Translations under genes and position numbers: made by a program | The notes under the pieces: generated by a model | What the model was told of the DNA's origin: nothing | The model's database searches: none | Seen by the model: the letters and a program-made list of their open reading frames with translations, nothing else | Assembly: GCA_937918935.1 (NCBI GenBank) | Contig: CAKZSI010000044.1 | Span: forward strand, 20,300-84,299 | Length of the DNA: 64,000 bases | Source of the DNA: an uncultured Chloroflexales bacterium | Lineage (GTDB): Bacteria > Chloroflexota > Chloroflexia > Chloroflexales > Chloroflexaceae | Reading direction: 5' to 3' | Shown here: one piece after another, positions 17,779 to 26,172 of the stretch | Layout of the letters: every line of letters starts with the position of its first letter | How positions within the stretch are numbered: position 1 is the first letter of the stretch

Positions 17779-18498
17779 TCACAGATCCACGTGGCGGGGC
17801 ATGATCGGCAACTCGTCCACCCGCAGGCTGGGAGGCAGGGTGCAGACCCAGAGCAGGGCCTGGGCCACGTCTTCGGTAGTGAGCAGGCGCCGGCGCAGCG
17901 ACTCATCGGGGTTGAGGGGCGCCAGATCGGCGTTGATCATGCCCGCGACCACATTGGTCACAAAAATGTTGTAAGGGCGCAACTCCTGGGCCAGCGACTG
18001 TGAAAGGCCGGCCAGGGCAAACTTCGCCGCGCTGAAGGGGCTGATATTGGCGATCCCCATTTTGCCCACGCGCGAGCCGAGGTTCACGATCGTGCCGCTG
18101 TGCTGGCGCTTCATATACGGAACGACAGCACGGGTCGCGTAGAAGACCCCGGTCAGATTAGTGTCGATGATCGCGCGCCACTCGGTGTCGCTGAACTGCT
18201 CCACGGGCGAGATCTTCATCACCCCACCAGCGCAGTTGATCAGAATATCGATCCGTCCAAGCAGCGCAATGGTCTGGTCAGCAAGATGCTGAACCTGTGC
18301 TGAGTCGGTCACATCGGCGGGAATGCTCAGCCCCTGATGCCCCTCATAAGCGATCTCGGCGATCAAATGCTCCAGCAGTTCACGGCGGCGCGCCGCCGCG
18401 ACAATGGTCGCGCCCTCGCGCGCGAACAGACGTGCAGTGGCGTAGCCAACGCCACTGGAGGCCCCGGTGATAATGGCGACGCGTCCTTTGAGCTTCAT
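17779..18498 (-). CDS. Short-chain dehydrogenase/reductase with Phe at the catalytic Tyr position
   Basis: A 239-residue SDR-family protein. The NAD(P) loop TGASSGVG (11-18) and the NCAGG motif are intact. The catalytic Ser (Ser142 in NLGSRVG) and Lys (Lys159) are in place with normal 13-residue and 4-residue spacing. The Tyr expected at 155 is Phe, coded TTC (PFSAAK instead of YSASK). Loss of this hydroxyl normally abolishes reductase activity, so it may bind nucleotide or substrate without classic chemistry. Its length is normal. It is first in an operon with the small protein and the large membrane protein. Confidence 0.88.
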   Translation of the reverse strand: MKLKGRVAIITGASSGVGYATARLFAREGATIVAAARRRELLEHLIAEIAYEGHQGLSIPADVTDSAQVQHLADQTIALLGRIDILINCAGGVMKISPVEQFSDTEWRAIIDTNLTGVFYATRAVVPYMKRQHSGTIVNLGSRVGKMGIANISPFSAAKFALAGLSQSLAQELRPYNIFVTNVVAGMINADLAPLNPDESLRRRLLTTEDVAQALLWVCTLPPSLRVDELPIMPRHVDL

Positions 18499-18766
18499 AG
18501 CTTCCTCGGCGACGGACCCTCAGGCAGTGAGCAGCGTAGGGCAAAACCTGCTGACTGCTTCCCCCTCTCCCTTCAACCGGCTCTTCTCGCAGATTATAGC
18601 CTATCTCACGCGGCCCGTTGCAATGGCGCCGTGACAGGAATGTGTTATAGTGACAGTGAAAGGTTGTTGCGGCGCCAACTAGAAGCAACTATCTCCGAAC
18701 GATTAACAGCCAGTCGGAGAAAGCGGGGCAACGTTGATGGCGCCACGCTCCTGCCGGAGGTTTTCT

Positions 18767-19432
18767 ATGCGCCTGTGCGTCTTCGTTCTCCTGGCGCTGC
18801 TGGCCGGTTGCGGTCTTGTTCCTCCGGCCACCCTGATGCGTTCCGCCGCCACCTCCCCCGCGCCAGTGACGGCTATCCCCGTGCCCGCGACGGCCACCCC
18901 CAGGCCAGTGACGGCTACCCCCGTGCCCGCGACGGTCACCCCTGTGCCAGTGACGGCTACTCCAGCGCCGGCGGCGCGGCGTGATGGGGAGGCGCCGGTA
19001 CGGCTGATGATCCCGGTGATCGAGCTTGATCAGAAGTTGGTACCCGTTGGATTGGACCGCAACGGTGTACCTGTCGTGCCGAAGCACGATGTTGGCTGGT
19101 ACAACCTGAGCGCAACTCCCGGTCAGGGTGAAAACGTGGTGCTCTGGGGCCATGTGCTGCGCTTCCGCAACGCCCCGCATATCCCGGCGCCCTTCGCGCG
19201 CCTGAACGAGGCGCCCGTAGGCGCGCGCATCACCCTGTACACTGCCGATGGCGCCGAGCATGCCTATGTAGTCACGCAACAGGTCTGGGTGACGCCTGAT
19301 CAGGTCGAATACATCTTGCCCACTGGCCGGGAGCAGGTGACCATGGTGTCATGCATTGGCGACAAGGTGATTGTAAACGGTGCCACGGTTGATATGACCC
19401 ACCGCCTGATCACCATCGCGGAGCCACGTTAA
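18767..19432 (+). CDS. Sortase-like transpeptidase, lipoprotein
   Basis: A 221-residue protein. The ATG at 18767 has GGAGG 6 bases upstream; an upstream in-frame ATG (18734) would spoil the signal peptide. The N-terminus is a lipoprotein signal with lipobox LLAGC (Cys15). A linker (about 33-68) consists of five heptads of the type PVTATPV encoded by 21-bp repeats. The sortase domain (about 76-221) has His129 (LWGHVLRF), Cys196 (VSCIGD) and Arg213 (THRLI). It is about 60% alike by eye to the partial sortase at the left edge. Lipid anchoring of a sortase is uncommon, since most use a membrane helix. The substrate is unknown. Confidence 0.85.
   Translation: MRLCVFVLLALLAGCGLVPPATLMRSAATSPAPVTAIPVPATATPRPVTATPVPATVTPVPVTATPAPAARRDGEAPVRLMIPVIELDQKLVPVGLDRNGVPVVPKHDVGWYNLSATPGQGENVVLWGHVLRFRNAPHIPAPFARLNEAPVGARITLYTADGAEHAYVVTQQVWVTPDQVEYILPTGREQVTMVSCIGDKVIVNGATVDMTHRLITIAEPR
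18861..18966 (+). repeat. 21-bp tandem repeat coding for Thr/Pro heptads
   Basis: About five degenerate 21-bp units (CCAGTGACGGCTAC-type and GTGCCCGCGACGG-type alternating) encode the sortase linker. The unit length keeps the frame, so copy number would change linker length only. Confidence 0.75.
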
Positions 19433-19502
19433 GAGCCTGTCCGGATAATCAGGTTGTATGATTACGTTCTGGGTGGGTGCCGCCTTCCCGGCCCCTTCCC
19501 CG

Positions 19503-19582
19503 AGGCAGGGGCGTGGGGAAACCCGGTTTCCCCATCTCTTCCAGACGACCCGGGAACGAGGGTAAAGGAGGGTAAAGCCCTC
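19503..19582. repeat. Palindromes of families A and B upstream of pfk
   Basis: A family A copy with GCGTGGGGAAACC / GGTTTCCCCA (19511-19534) is followed by family B GGAGGGTAAAGCCCTCCC (19565-19582). Confidence 0.7.
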
Positions 19583-19621
19583 CCATATCCTCCCGCAGGA
19601 ACTATCCTGAGCAGAAGGAGT

Positions 19622-19684
19622 GAGCGTCCATCCACTGCGCATGGCCGCTGGTCACGGTTGGGTGCAGCACGCCGATGGACGCTC
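19622..19684 (+). promoter_or_regulatory. 11-bp inverted repeat just upstream of phosphofructokinase
   Basis: The arms GAGCGTCCATC (19622-19632) and GATGGACGCTC (19674-19684) are perfect complements separated by 41 bases and end 22 bases before the pfk ATG. It could be a leader-RNA stem that places the ribosome site next to its base, or a two-site operator. The function is inferred only from position. Confidence 0.45.
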
Positions 19685-19706
19685 GGACTGAGGGGAGAGA
19701 GGAACA

Positions 19707-20825
19707 ATGGCACACGCACATGTTGAACCCTTTCGCATCGCGTTGAGCACCGGCGGCGGTGACGCGCCGGGGCTTAACGCCGTGATCCGCGCCGCGGTGC
19801 TCTCGGCGCTGCATCGGGGTTGGGAATGTTACGGGATTCGTGATGGGTTCGCTGGCATTCTGTCACCGAAGGAGTACCACCATGGAGGGGTGATCCCGCT
19901 TACCCGTGACAGTGTGCGCGGGATCACCAGTCTGGGCGGTACGATTATCGGCACAACCAACCGTGGGCATCCCATGCGCTACCCGACCCAGCGGCCCGAC
20001 GGCACCGTCTACGAGCGGGATCGCACCGATGAGTTGGTCAACGGCCTGGCAGCCTATGGGATTGACGCTCTGATCTCCATCGGTGGCGACGGCTCGATGG
20101 AAATCGCCGCGGCGCTGGCCCGCAAGGGCGTGCGGGTGATCGGGGTGCCCAAAACGATTGACAACGATCTCGACGGTACCGTGTCAACCTTCGGCTTTGA
20201 CACCGCCGTCGCCTTCGCCACGGAATGTCTGGACCGGCTGACCGCCACGGCTCATGCCCACCAGCGGGTGCTGGTGGTGGAAGTGATGGGTCGCTACGCC
20301 GGCTGGATCGCCCTGCATGCCGGGATAGCCGGATCGGCCCATGCCATACTTATTCCGGAGATTCCCTACAATCTGGAACTGGTGGCCGAGAAGATCCGCC
20401 AGCGTGAGGAAGCCGGGCGCTACTTCTCCATCGTCGTCGTGGCCGAAGGCGCCCGTCCCAAAGGGGGGGATTTTTCGGTCGTGGCGCGCGAACCAGGACG
20501 GGCCGATCGTCTTGGCGGTGTTGGCGAAAAGGTTGCCCACGCCCTGGAGGAGTTGACCGGTCGCGAGACGCGGCTGGTGGTGCTTGGCCATCTATTGCGC
20601 GGCGGTTCGCCTACCACCTTTGATCGCCTGCTGGCGCTGCGCTTTGGCGCAGCGGCGGTGCGGGCCATCGCCGAGGGCCAGTCGGGGATCATGGTCGCGC
20701 TTGATCCGCCGACGGTGAAGTATGTACCGCTAGAGGTGGCAACCAGCCGCATGAAGACCGTGCCGCTCGACAGTGACACCATGCTGACGGCGCGCGATAT
20801 GGGGATTTGTTTTGGGGATGAATAA
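19707..20825 (+). CDS. pfkA: 6-phosphofructokinase, probably ATP-dependent
   Basis: A 372-residue phosphofructokinase of the PFKA superfamily that phosphorylates fructose 6-phosphate. Motifs: TGGGDAPGLNAVIR, GGTIIGTTNRG, IGGDGS (126-130, Gly129), PKTIDNDLDG (Lys149 at the usual ATP-PFK Gly position), GRYAGWIAL and RGGSPTTFDR. Gly in the first position with Lys in the second is the combination known from actinobacterial ATP-dependent enzymes, whereas Asp/Lys marks PPi enzymes. ATP use is therefore favoured but not certain. Expression is probably separate from the minus-strand glycolytic genes. GAGG lies 5 bases before the ATG. Confidence 0.9.
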   Translation: MAHAHVEPFRIALSTGGGDAPGLNAVIRAAVLSALHRGWECYGIRDGFAGILSPKEYHHGGVIPLTRDSVRGITSLGGTIIGTTNRGHPMRYPTQRPDGTVYERDRTDELVNGLAAYGIDALISIGGDGSMEIAAALARKGVRVIGVPKTIDNDLDGTVSTFGFDTAVAFATECLDRLTATAHAHQRVLVVEVMGRYAGWIALHAGIAGSAHAILIPEIPYNLELVAEKIRQREEAGRYFSIVVVAEGARPKGGDFSVVAREPGRADRLGGVGEKVAHALEELTGRETRLVVLGHLLRGGSPTTFDRLLALRFGAAAVRAIAEGQSGIMVALDPPTVKYVPLEVATSRMKTVPLDSDTMLTARDMGICFGDE

Positions 20826-20854
20826 GATGGGGGAAAGCCTTAGACGACGGATGT

Positions 20855-20895
20855 TTTCATTGGTTTTGGCGGCATAGCCGCCAAAACCAATGAAA
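20855..20895. terminator. Bidirectional 19-bp hairpin terminator (family C hairpin)
   Basis: TTTCATTGGTTTTGGCGGC (20855-20873) and GCCGCCAAAACCAATGAAA (20877-20895) pair perfectly around ATA. It lies between the convergent pfkA and gap genes. The T/A-rich ends give a T-run in each direction. Confidence 0.8.
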
Positions 20896-20903
20896 CAATC
20901 ATC

Positions 20904-21902
20904 TTAATGCTGGCTCAAGAACCCTGCCGTTTCGGCCAGACGGCTCGCGTAGCCCCATTCGTTGTCGTACCAGGCGGCGACAGAGAGCAGATCGCCCTGC
21001 ATCTGAGTGAGGGGCAGGTCAACGATCGAGGAGTGCGGATCGCCGACGATGCGCGACGAGGCCCACTCCTCTTCCAGCACGTCCATAATGCCTTTGAGCG
21101 GGGCCTCGCTGGCGGCCTTGCGGAAGGCGTCGTTCACCGCCTCGACGGTCACCGGCTTTTCGGTGAGCACGTTCAGTTCCACGATCGAGCCGGTGCTGAC
21201 CGGCACGCGGTAGGCCTTGCCGGTGATCTTCAGGCCGCTCCAGATGAAGCCCAGCGCCTTGGCCGCGCCTGAGGAGGAGGGGATGAGGTTCTCGGTAGCG
21301 GCCCAGGAGTCGCGCCGGTCGTCCATAGGCTGGTCGGTGAGCGACTGGGTGTTGGTGTAGGCGTGGACGGTCGAGAAGAGGCCGTACTTGATGCCGAAGT
21401 TCTCCAGCACGACCTTGACCACGGGTGCGAGGGCGTTGGTAGTGCAGGAGGCCATGCTGATGATGCGGTGCTTGTCCGGGTCGAAGCTCTCCATGTTAAT
21501 GCCGGGCAGCAAGAAGGCATCGGCGTCCTCGCGCGACTTGCTGGGCGCCGAGATGAGCACGCGCTTCGCGCCGCGGTCGAGGTGCGCCTGGGCGCCGGGG
21601 CGGCGCGTGGCGCGCCCGGTGCAGTCAATGACTAGATCCACGCCGAGGGCCTTCCAGTCGGGCAGTTCGTTCTTTGAGTTGAAGAACAGCACCTCACGCC
21701 CGCCGATGGTCATTCCCGATTCGGTGGCCGACACCGGTTCGTGCCAGCGCCCGTAGTTGGTGTCGACTTCGAAGAGCGCAGCGAGGGTCTTAGGATCCTT
21801 GATGTCCGAAACCGAGACCGGCGACCAGAGGTTCTGCTGAAGCGCGACGCGGAGCAACGAACGCCCGATGCGCCCGAAGCCGTGGATGGCGACCTTGCCC
21901 AT
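20904..21902 (-). CDS. gap: Glyceraldehyde-3-phosphate dehydrogenase, type I
   Basis: A 332-residue GAPDH that oxidises glyceraldehyde 3-phosphate to 1,3-bisphosphoglycerate with NAD(P)+. It has the Rossmann motif GFGRIGR, SDI at the adenosine-binding strand end, the catalytic SCTTNALAP (Cys153), HAYTNTQSLTDQP, and C-terminal WYDNEWGYASR. AAAGGAG lies 9 bases before the ATG. The dinucleotide preference is not certain: Asp33 would favour NAD. It is last in the minus-strand order PPi-type pfk, aldolase, gap, after a 140-base gap that holds a hairpin. Confidence 0.95.
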   Translation of the reverse strand: MGKVAIHGFGRIGRSLLRVALQQNLWSPVSVSDIKDPKTLAALFEVDTNYGRWHEPVSATESGMTIGGREVLFFNSKNELPDWKALGVDLVIDCTGRATRRPGAQAHLDRGAKRVLISAPSKSREDADAFLLPGINMESFDPDKHRIISMASCTTNALAPVVKVVLENFGIKYGLFSTVHAYTNTQSLTDQPMDDRRDSWAATENLIPSSSGAAKALGFIWSGLKITGKAYRVPVSTGSIVELNVLTEKPVTVEAVNDAFRKAASEAPLKGIMDVLEEEWASSRIVGDPHSSIVDLPLTQMQGDLLSVAAWYDNEWGYASRLAETAGFLSQH

Positions 21903-21970
21903 ACTGGTGAACTCCTTTCACATGCGTGAATGCCTGGACGGTTGTGGCGGTGGGGAAACCATGCTCTGTT

Positions 21971-22005
21971 GGGCCGAAGCAGTGGCTACGCCACTGCTTC
22001 GGCCC
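21971..22005. terminator. 15-bp hairpin between aldolase and gap (family D)
   Basis: GGGCCGAAGCAGTGG (21971-21985) and CCACTGCTTCGGCCC (21991-22005) pair perfectly with a 5-base loop. There is no T-run, so it may attenuate or stabilise mRNA rather than terminate. It shares its stem with the hairpin at 10309-10345. Confidence 0.55.
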
Positions 22006-22042
22006 TGCCGGATGAGGGCAGACCATATGCCTGGACGCGGTA

Positions 22043-23104
22043 CTAGCGTCCGGGCGGGTACTGCCAGCTCGGCAGGTCGATCACCTCGATGTTCTCCTTG
22101 CCCCCGTAGACCGTCCACCACGGAACGGCGCCCCTGGCGAGCACCTGGTTCAGGGCCTCGATATTCTGCACGCCGCGGTCGCTCAACCAGGCCTCGAGGG
22201 CCTCGACGCCGCCCTGGGCATAGATGGGGATGCCGTCCTGCCAGGTGGCGCGGCCACAGAGCACGCCGGCGAAGGGCGTGCCGGCCTCGGCGGCCAGTTC
22301 GAGCGTCTCGCGGAAGATCTCGTCGGTGACGCCAGCGCTGAGGTAGATGAAGGGCTTGGTGGCCGCAGCCGCGGCATCCCGGAAGAGTTGCATCGCCTCC
22401 TGGCGGGTATAGGCCTCTTCGCCGGTGAAGGCGCGCGTGCCCGAGACGAACTTCATGTTCACGGGCACCTCGACCTTGAGCACGTCAACCCCGTAGCGTG
22501 GCTTGGAGAACTCCTCCATGTAGGCGGTGACGTACTTTGGTTTCACCCTGGCAAAGGCGAAACTCTTCTCATCGCCGACCTCGTCATCATAGGCCAGCGG
22601 CTCGAGGAAGAAGGGAATGTCCAGCGCGGCGCACTCTGCGCCAATACGCTCGATGAAGGCGTACTTGACCGAGTTGATCTTGGGGTCGTCGAAAGGATTA
22701 ATGTAGAGCAGGATCTTCACTGCGTCGGCCCCGGCCTCGACGATCCGGCGCACGCTCCACTCGGACAGAAGGTCTGGCAGGCGGCCCTTAACGCTGGCGT
22801 CGTAGCCGGTCTTCTCATAGGCCATCAGCACGCCCGTGCCCGGGGCGCGCTGCTTGAGCGCTTCCAGACCGTACTCGGGGTCCATCAGAATGGCGCTCGC
22901 GTGGCGGGTGAGGATCTTGGTGACTGCCGTCTTGAACGCGACCATATCCTCGAAGGTGGCCTGCCCGCCCTCGCCACGGGCCTTGGCGATCGCCTTCTTC
23001 AACGAGCCCCGCTGGTCCATCGCGGCGGCGGCGATGATCCCGCGCTCATCGGCGCATGCCGAGATGCCCTGGAACTTTCCGCGGGTCAACCGTACCTTAG
23101 CCAT
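22043..23104 (-). CDS. Class I aldolase, LacD type (tagatose/fructose-bisphosphate aldolase)
   Basis: A 353-residue class I (Schiff-base) aldolase of the LacD family. Diagnostic segments are AAAMDQRGSLKK, DPEYGLEAL, DAVKILLYINPFDD and DVLKVEVPVNMKF, with Lys210 as the likely Schiff-base residue. LacD enzymes cleave tagatose 1,6-bisphosphate and also fructose 1,6-bisphosphate. With a PPi-type phosphofructokinase 18 bases upstream and gap downstream, fructose-bisphosphate cleavage in glycolysis is the likely role here. GAGGAG lies 8 bases before the ATG. Confidence 0.9.
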   Translation of the reverse strand: MAKVRLTRGKFQGISACADERGIIAAAAMDQRGSLKKAIAKARGEGGQATFEDMVAFKTAVTKILTRHASAILMDPEYGLEALKQRAPGTGVLMAYEKTGYDASVKGRLPDLLSEWSVRRIVEAGADAVKILLYINPFDDPKINSVKYAFIERIGAECAALDIPFFLEPLAYDDEVGDEKSFAFARVKPKYVTAYMEEFSKPRYGVDVLKVEVPVNMKFVSGTRAFTGEEAYTRQEAMQLFRDAAAAATKPFIYLSAGVTDEIFRETLELAAEAGTPFAGVLCGRATWQDGIPIYAQGGVEALEAWLSDRGVQNIEALNQVLARGAVPWWTVYGGKENIEVIDLPSWQYPPGR

Positions 23105-23122
23105 AGCGGTTCTCCTCTCTGC

Positions 23123-24280
23123 CTAGTACAGGAACATCGGTTTGCCGACCAGGTGGGTGATGTGCGGCTTGTACTGCTCAGTGTCGTACAATTCGGGCAC
23201 ATCCACGCGCTTGACGCCCTGGATGCAGGTGTCTACCAGCACAGTGGTGTAGACGCCGTTCTGCAGTGCCACCATCACCCCGTTGTGGCCCTTCTCGAGT
23301 TGTTGCACGGCCAGGTTGCCATACGAGATGGCCACCATGCGGTCGAGCGAGTCAGGCGCGCCAGCGCGCATCAGGTAAGCGAGTTGCTGGTTGACGATTT
23401 CGATGCCGGTGATCTGCTTGATGGCCTCACCGACGATCTGGCCGATGCCCCCGAGTTTGCGGTGGCCGTAGGCGTCTTCCTGGCCGTACTCGACCACCTG
23501 ACCGCCGATCATGCTGGCCCCTTCGGAGATCACCAGCACCGCATAGTTGCTCGGGTTGTTCTTACGATCCTCGACCAGGAACTTCGCCACCTTCTCAACG
23601 TCGAAGGGCACCTCACTGATCAGGGCGCGATCCACATCGGCCAGGTAGGCGGAGATCAGCGCGGTTTCGCCGGAATTGCGCCCGAAGAGTTCGACCACCG
23701 CGATGCGCTCGTGGCTGCCGGCCGGTGTCCGCAGCGCATTAATGAACTCGACGCTGCGGGTGACGGCGGTGCTGAAGCCGATGCAGTAATCAGTGCCGAA
23801 GACGTCGTTGTCCATAGTCTTCGGAATGGCAATCACCCGCACGCCCTCCTGGTGCATGCGCACCCCGTAGCTGAGGGTGTCATCACCCCCGATGGGGATC
23901 AGCGTGTCAATGCCCAGGTGCTCGAGTACCCGCAAGACGTGGGGCGTGGCATCGGCAACCTTCTTCTCACCCTTGAATTCAAACCGGCCCTTCAAGAACT
24001 CGGGCATGGCCGACTCCTTGACCTTGGCCGGATTGGTGCGGGAAGTATGAAGATGGGTGCCGCCATAGCGGTCGATCGTGCGCACGCTTGCGGGAGTAAG
24101 CGGTTCGATCCATTCCGCGCTGCCCTCCGGGTCGTCGGGGTTGTAGTTGAGCAGACCGGCCCAACCTCTACGGATGCCCACGACTTCCCAGCCATTGGCG
24201 GCCGCCCGATTCACCACCGCCTTGATGGCGGGGTTCAGGCCGGGCACATCACCGCCGCCGGTGAGGATCCCGATACGCAT
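23123..24280 (-). CDS. pfp: 6-phosphofructokinase, probably pyrophosphate-dependent
   Basis: A 385-residue PFKA-superfamily enzyme. The start at 24280 has AAAGGAG 5-6 bases upstream; an in-frame extension to 24337 is unsupported. Motifs: [20 protein letters not shown] (131-135, Asp134) and PKTMDNDV (Lys154). Asp and Lys at these two positions exclude the ATP alpha/beta-phosphate pocket and are the hallmark of PPi-dependent enzymes, which work reversibly in glycolysis and gluconeogenesis. ELFGRNSGE and [11 protein letters not shown] complete the sugar-phosphate site. It heads the operon with the aldolase and probably gap. Confidence 0.88.
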   Translation of the reverse strand: MRIGILTGGGDVPGLNPAIKAVVNRAAANGWEVVGIRRGWAGLLNYNPDDPEGSAEWIEPLTPASVRTIDRYGGTHLHTSRTNPAKVKESAMPEFLKGRFEFKGEKKVADATPHVLRVLEHLGIDTLIPIGGDDTLSYGVRMHQEGVRVIAIPKTMDNDVFGTDYCIGFSTAVTRSVEFINALRTPAGSHERIAVVELFGRNSGETALISAYLADVDRALISEVPFDVEKVAKFLVEDRKNNPSNYAVLVISEGASMIGGQVVEYGQEDAYGHRKLGGIGQIVGEAIKQITGIEIVNQQLAYLMRAGAPDSLDRMVAISYGNLAVQQLEKGHNGVMVALQNGVYTTVLVDTCIQGVKRVDVPELYDTEQYKPHITHLVGKPMFLY

Positions 24281-24733
24281 GGTGACTCCTTTCGCTACGC
24301 TTCTACGCGCTGCTCCTGGGGGCGCCATTCGCTGCATCGCTTTGTTGCGCCCCCTGGTGCGCCACTCATATGTGAGGCGCTCTGAGTATCGTTACGACCG
24401 GTCGCGGGCCACGCCGGCATGCGCCGGGAGGCTCACGGCCCGGGATTATGCCGCTTCGGGGTGCACGCACACTGCCATACCGGCCAGCATGTGCGCCGGT
24501 CTCCACAGTTGTGCTTCTGTACCAGGCGATTGCGCAACCGCCGGCCACCGACAGGGGTGGAGGAGGGGTGACAGCATCGGCACCATATTCGGCGAGCAGG
24601 TTAACGCCCTCATTCTAGGACACGTGTCAATAGTCGCGGTTAAGAAAAGTTTCCTTGTGATTGATATCCGTGCATTGGCTTGCCTATGCCGGATACCTGC
24701 GGCCGCGCACGTTGGGAAAGGTTGCGCCCACAA
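24281..24733. other. Intergenic region, 453 bases, nothing recognised
   Basis: This lies between the start of the pfp operon and the end of the photolyase operon. I see no gene, RNA or member of the hairpin families. It must hold the pfp promoter. Stretches around 24610-24670 and 24735-24745 are A+T-richer than the surroundings. Confidence 0.35.
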
Positions 24734-25177
24734 TTATAGCGCATTATCGGAAGAATCGGAAAGGGCCTCGACCTGAATTGCCTGCCAGTAGCGTGAAAAG
24801 CGCGCCAGATCCAGCCGCTGCCGCGCGCGCACGAAGGGTTCCACCGGCATGACCCGCACCGGCAGCGCGGTTTCCAGGCGCTCGCGGATGCGCCGGAAGC
24901 GCGGGCTGGGGCTGTCGCTGGTGACGATGCCGTCGGCGCCCCGCTCGTCGGCGAAGGTGAGCACCTCGGTGGCCACGTCACCGCGGCGAATGGTCACCGG
25001 CAGTTCCAGCAGGCACTCGTACATAAAAACAATCCGCTTCAGGCTGACGCGCAGCGCGGCAAGCAGTTCCTCGTCCCACACGAAGAGCGCCGGTGCGCCC
25101 GGGTAGGCGGCCAGCGCCGGGTGGCGCGGACTCAGACAATCACCGTGTACCCAGATGATCGGGTTTTGCATGCTCAT
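24734..25177 (-). CDS. Stand-alone photolyase-like N-terminal alpha/beta domain
   Basis: A 147-residue protein corresponding to the N-terminal Rossmann-like (antenna) domain of the cryptochrome/photolyase family. It opens with NPIIWVHGDCLSPRHPAL, the counterpart of the usual WFRRDLRxxDNPAL start, and continues with FVWDEE, a long helix, RRGDVATEVLTFADERGADGIVTSD and an alpha/beta end. There is no FAD domain in the protein. The ATG at 25177 overlaps the stop of the FAD-domain gene (ATGA) and has GGAGG 7 bases upstream, so the two halves are made together. Most likely it assembles with the 25174-26001 product. The antenna chromophore is unknown. Confidence 0.72.
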   Translation of the reverse strand: MSMQNPIIWVHGDCLSPRHPALAAYPGAPALFVWDEELLAALRVSLKRIVFMYECLLELPVTIRRGDVATEVLTFADERGADGIVTSDSPSPRFRRIRERLETALPVRVMPVEPFVRARQRLDLARFSRYWQAIQVEALSDSSDNAL

Positions 25178-26001
25178 CGGCGCCTCCGGGGGGCCGCCGG
25201 TGGCGGCGCGTCGGGGAACAGGCGCGCCTGGAGCGTCTCGTAGCTCGCGTCGAAGGGGCAGTTGCTCCGCAGCGGGCATTCGCGGCAGTAAACACCGTCG
25301 CTGTAGCGCTCCAGGTTTTCGCGGTTGAAGATGTAGGGCCTGTGGCTGAAGGTGCTCGCGACCCATTGCCACGAGAGGTTGTTACTGGCCGGGTCGCCGT
25401 CGAGCAGATGACTGAGGAACCAGCGCGCCCCGGCCTGCCAGGCGACGCGCCGCCAGTGGACCACGTAAGCCGCCAGCCACATTCGCGCGTGGTTGTGCAG
25501 GTAGCCGGTGCTGATCAGGTCGTGGCTGAAGGCGTCCATACAGGCCAGGCCCGTCGTTCCCGTCGCGATGTCAGCGGGCAGTTCAGGGGCGTAGTCGCTG
25601 GCGCTGAGGCCGGTTTTGTAGGCTTCGCGGTTCTCCCAGACGCCTTCGCCGATCTCGGCGTACACCCGCTGCCAGTAGTCGCGCCAGGCCAGTTCGTTGA
25701 TCAGTTTCGCCGCCTCTTCGGGGCGTGTTACGGCTTGCAGGGCCGCCCGGCGCACCTCGGCCAGGCTCAGCACCCCGTGGCGGATATAGGCCGACAGGCG
25801 GGTGACCGCGCCGCTGAGGAAGTTCCGCGTGGCAGCGTAGGGGGCGGGGCGCATCGCCGCCAGGCGTGCCTCAGCGGCCTGACGCCCGCCAATAGTGGCG
25901 CTCACGGCGTCGCTCTCGGCGGCGGCGGCGGGAAACTCCGCCGCCAGGTAGGCGATCAGCTCCTCGCGATCGCTGAAGTCGCGGCGCATATCTCCAGGCA
26001 C
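25174..26001 (-). CDS. Stand-alone photolyase/cryptochrome FAD-binding domain
   Basis: A 275-residue protein that is essentially only the C-terminal FAD-binding helical domain of a DNA photolyase. It shows LSAYIRHGVLSLAEVR, LINELAWRDYWQRVY, HNHARMWLAAYVVHWRR, FLSHLLDGDPASNNLSWQWVASTFSHRPYIFNREN and ERYS, the standard FAD and DNA-lesion pocket motifs. A Cys-rich tail follows (CRECPLRSNCPF), which could bind metal. The usual N-terminal alpha/beta domain is missing and is encoded by the next gene instead. The GTG at 26001 follows GGAGGTGATCC, a complete complement of the 16S rRNA tail, and lies 3 bases after the DUF2256 stop. Light-driven DNA repair is inferred. Confidence 0.82.
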   Translation of the reverse strand: MPGDMRRDFSDREELIAYLAAEFPAAAAESDAVSATIGGRQAAEARLAAMRPAPYAATRNFLSGAVTRLSAYIRHGVLSLAEVRRAALQAVTRPEEAAKLINELAWRDYWQRVYAEIGEGVWENREAYKTGLSASDYAPELPADIATGTTGLACMDAFSHDLISTGYLHNHARMWLAAYVVHWRRVAWQAGARWFLSHLLDGDPASNNLSWQWVASTFSHRPYIFNRENLERYSDGVYCRECPLRSNCPFDASYETLQARLFPDAPPPAAPRRRR

Positions 26002-26004
26002 GGA

Positions 26005-26172
26005 TCACCTCCTCCGGGGCGGCTTGCCGCCACTGGCCCTGTAGCGCCGGCAGGCGTCGCTGCAATACCTGACCTCGTCCCAGGTCTTTGCCAGGCTCTT
26101 GCGCCAGCGAAAGGGCCGGCCGCAGGCCGCGCAGGTTTTCTCGGGCAGATGTTGTTTTTTCACTCCCCGCAT
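26005..26172 (-). CDS. DUF2256 zinc-ribbon-like small protein
   Basis: A 55-residue protein of the DUF2256 family, recognised by LPEKTCAACGRPFRWRKSL and WDEVRYCSDACRRYR. The four Cys (CxxC and CxxxC) should bind zinc. DUF2256 genes are commonly found beside photolyase/cryptochrome genes, but their function is not established. Its ATG overlaps the end of the FeS photolyase gene by 13 bases, with GGAG 6 bases upstream, and its stop is 3 bases before the FAD-domain gene, so all four genes form one coupled operon. Confidence 0.85.
   Translation of the reverse strand: MRGVKKQHLPEKTCAACGRPFRWRKSLAKTWDEVRYCSDACRRYRASGGKPPRRR

Noticed and set aside
22388..24385. A 665-codon plus-strand open frame across the aldolase and PPi-type phosphofructokinase
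   Set aside because: Antisense to two well-supported enzymes; its composition shows no protein family.
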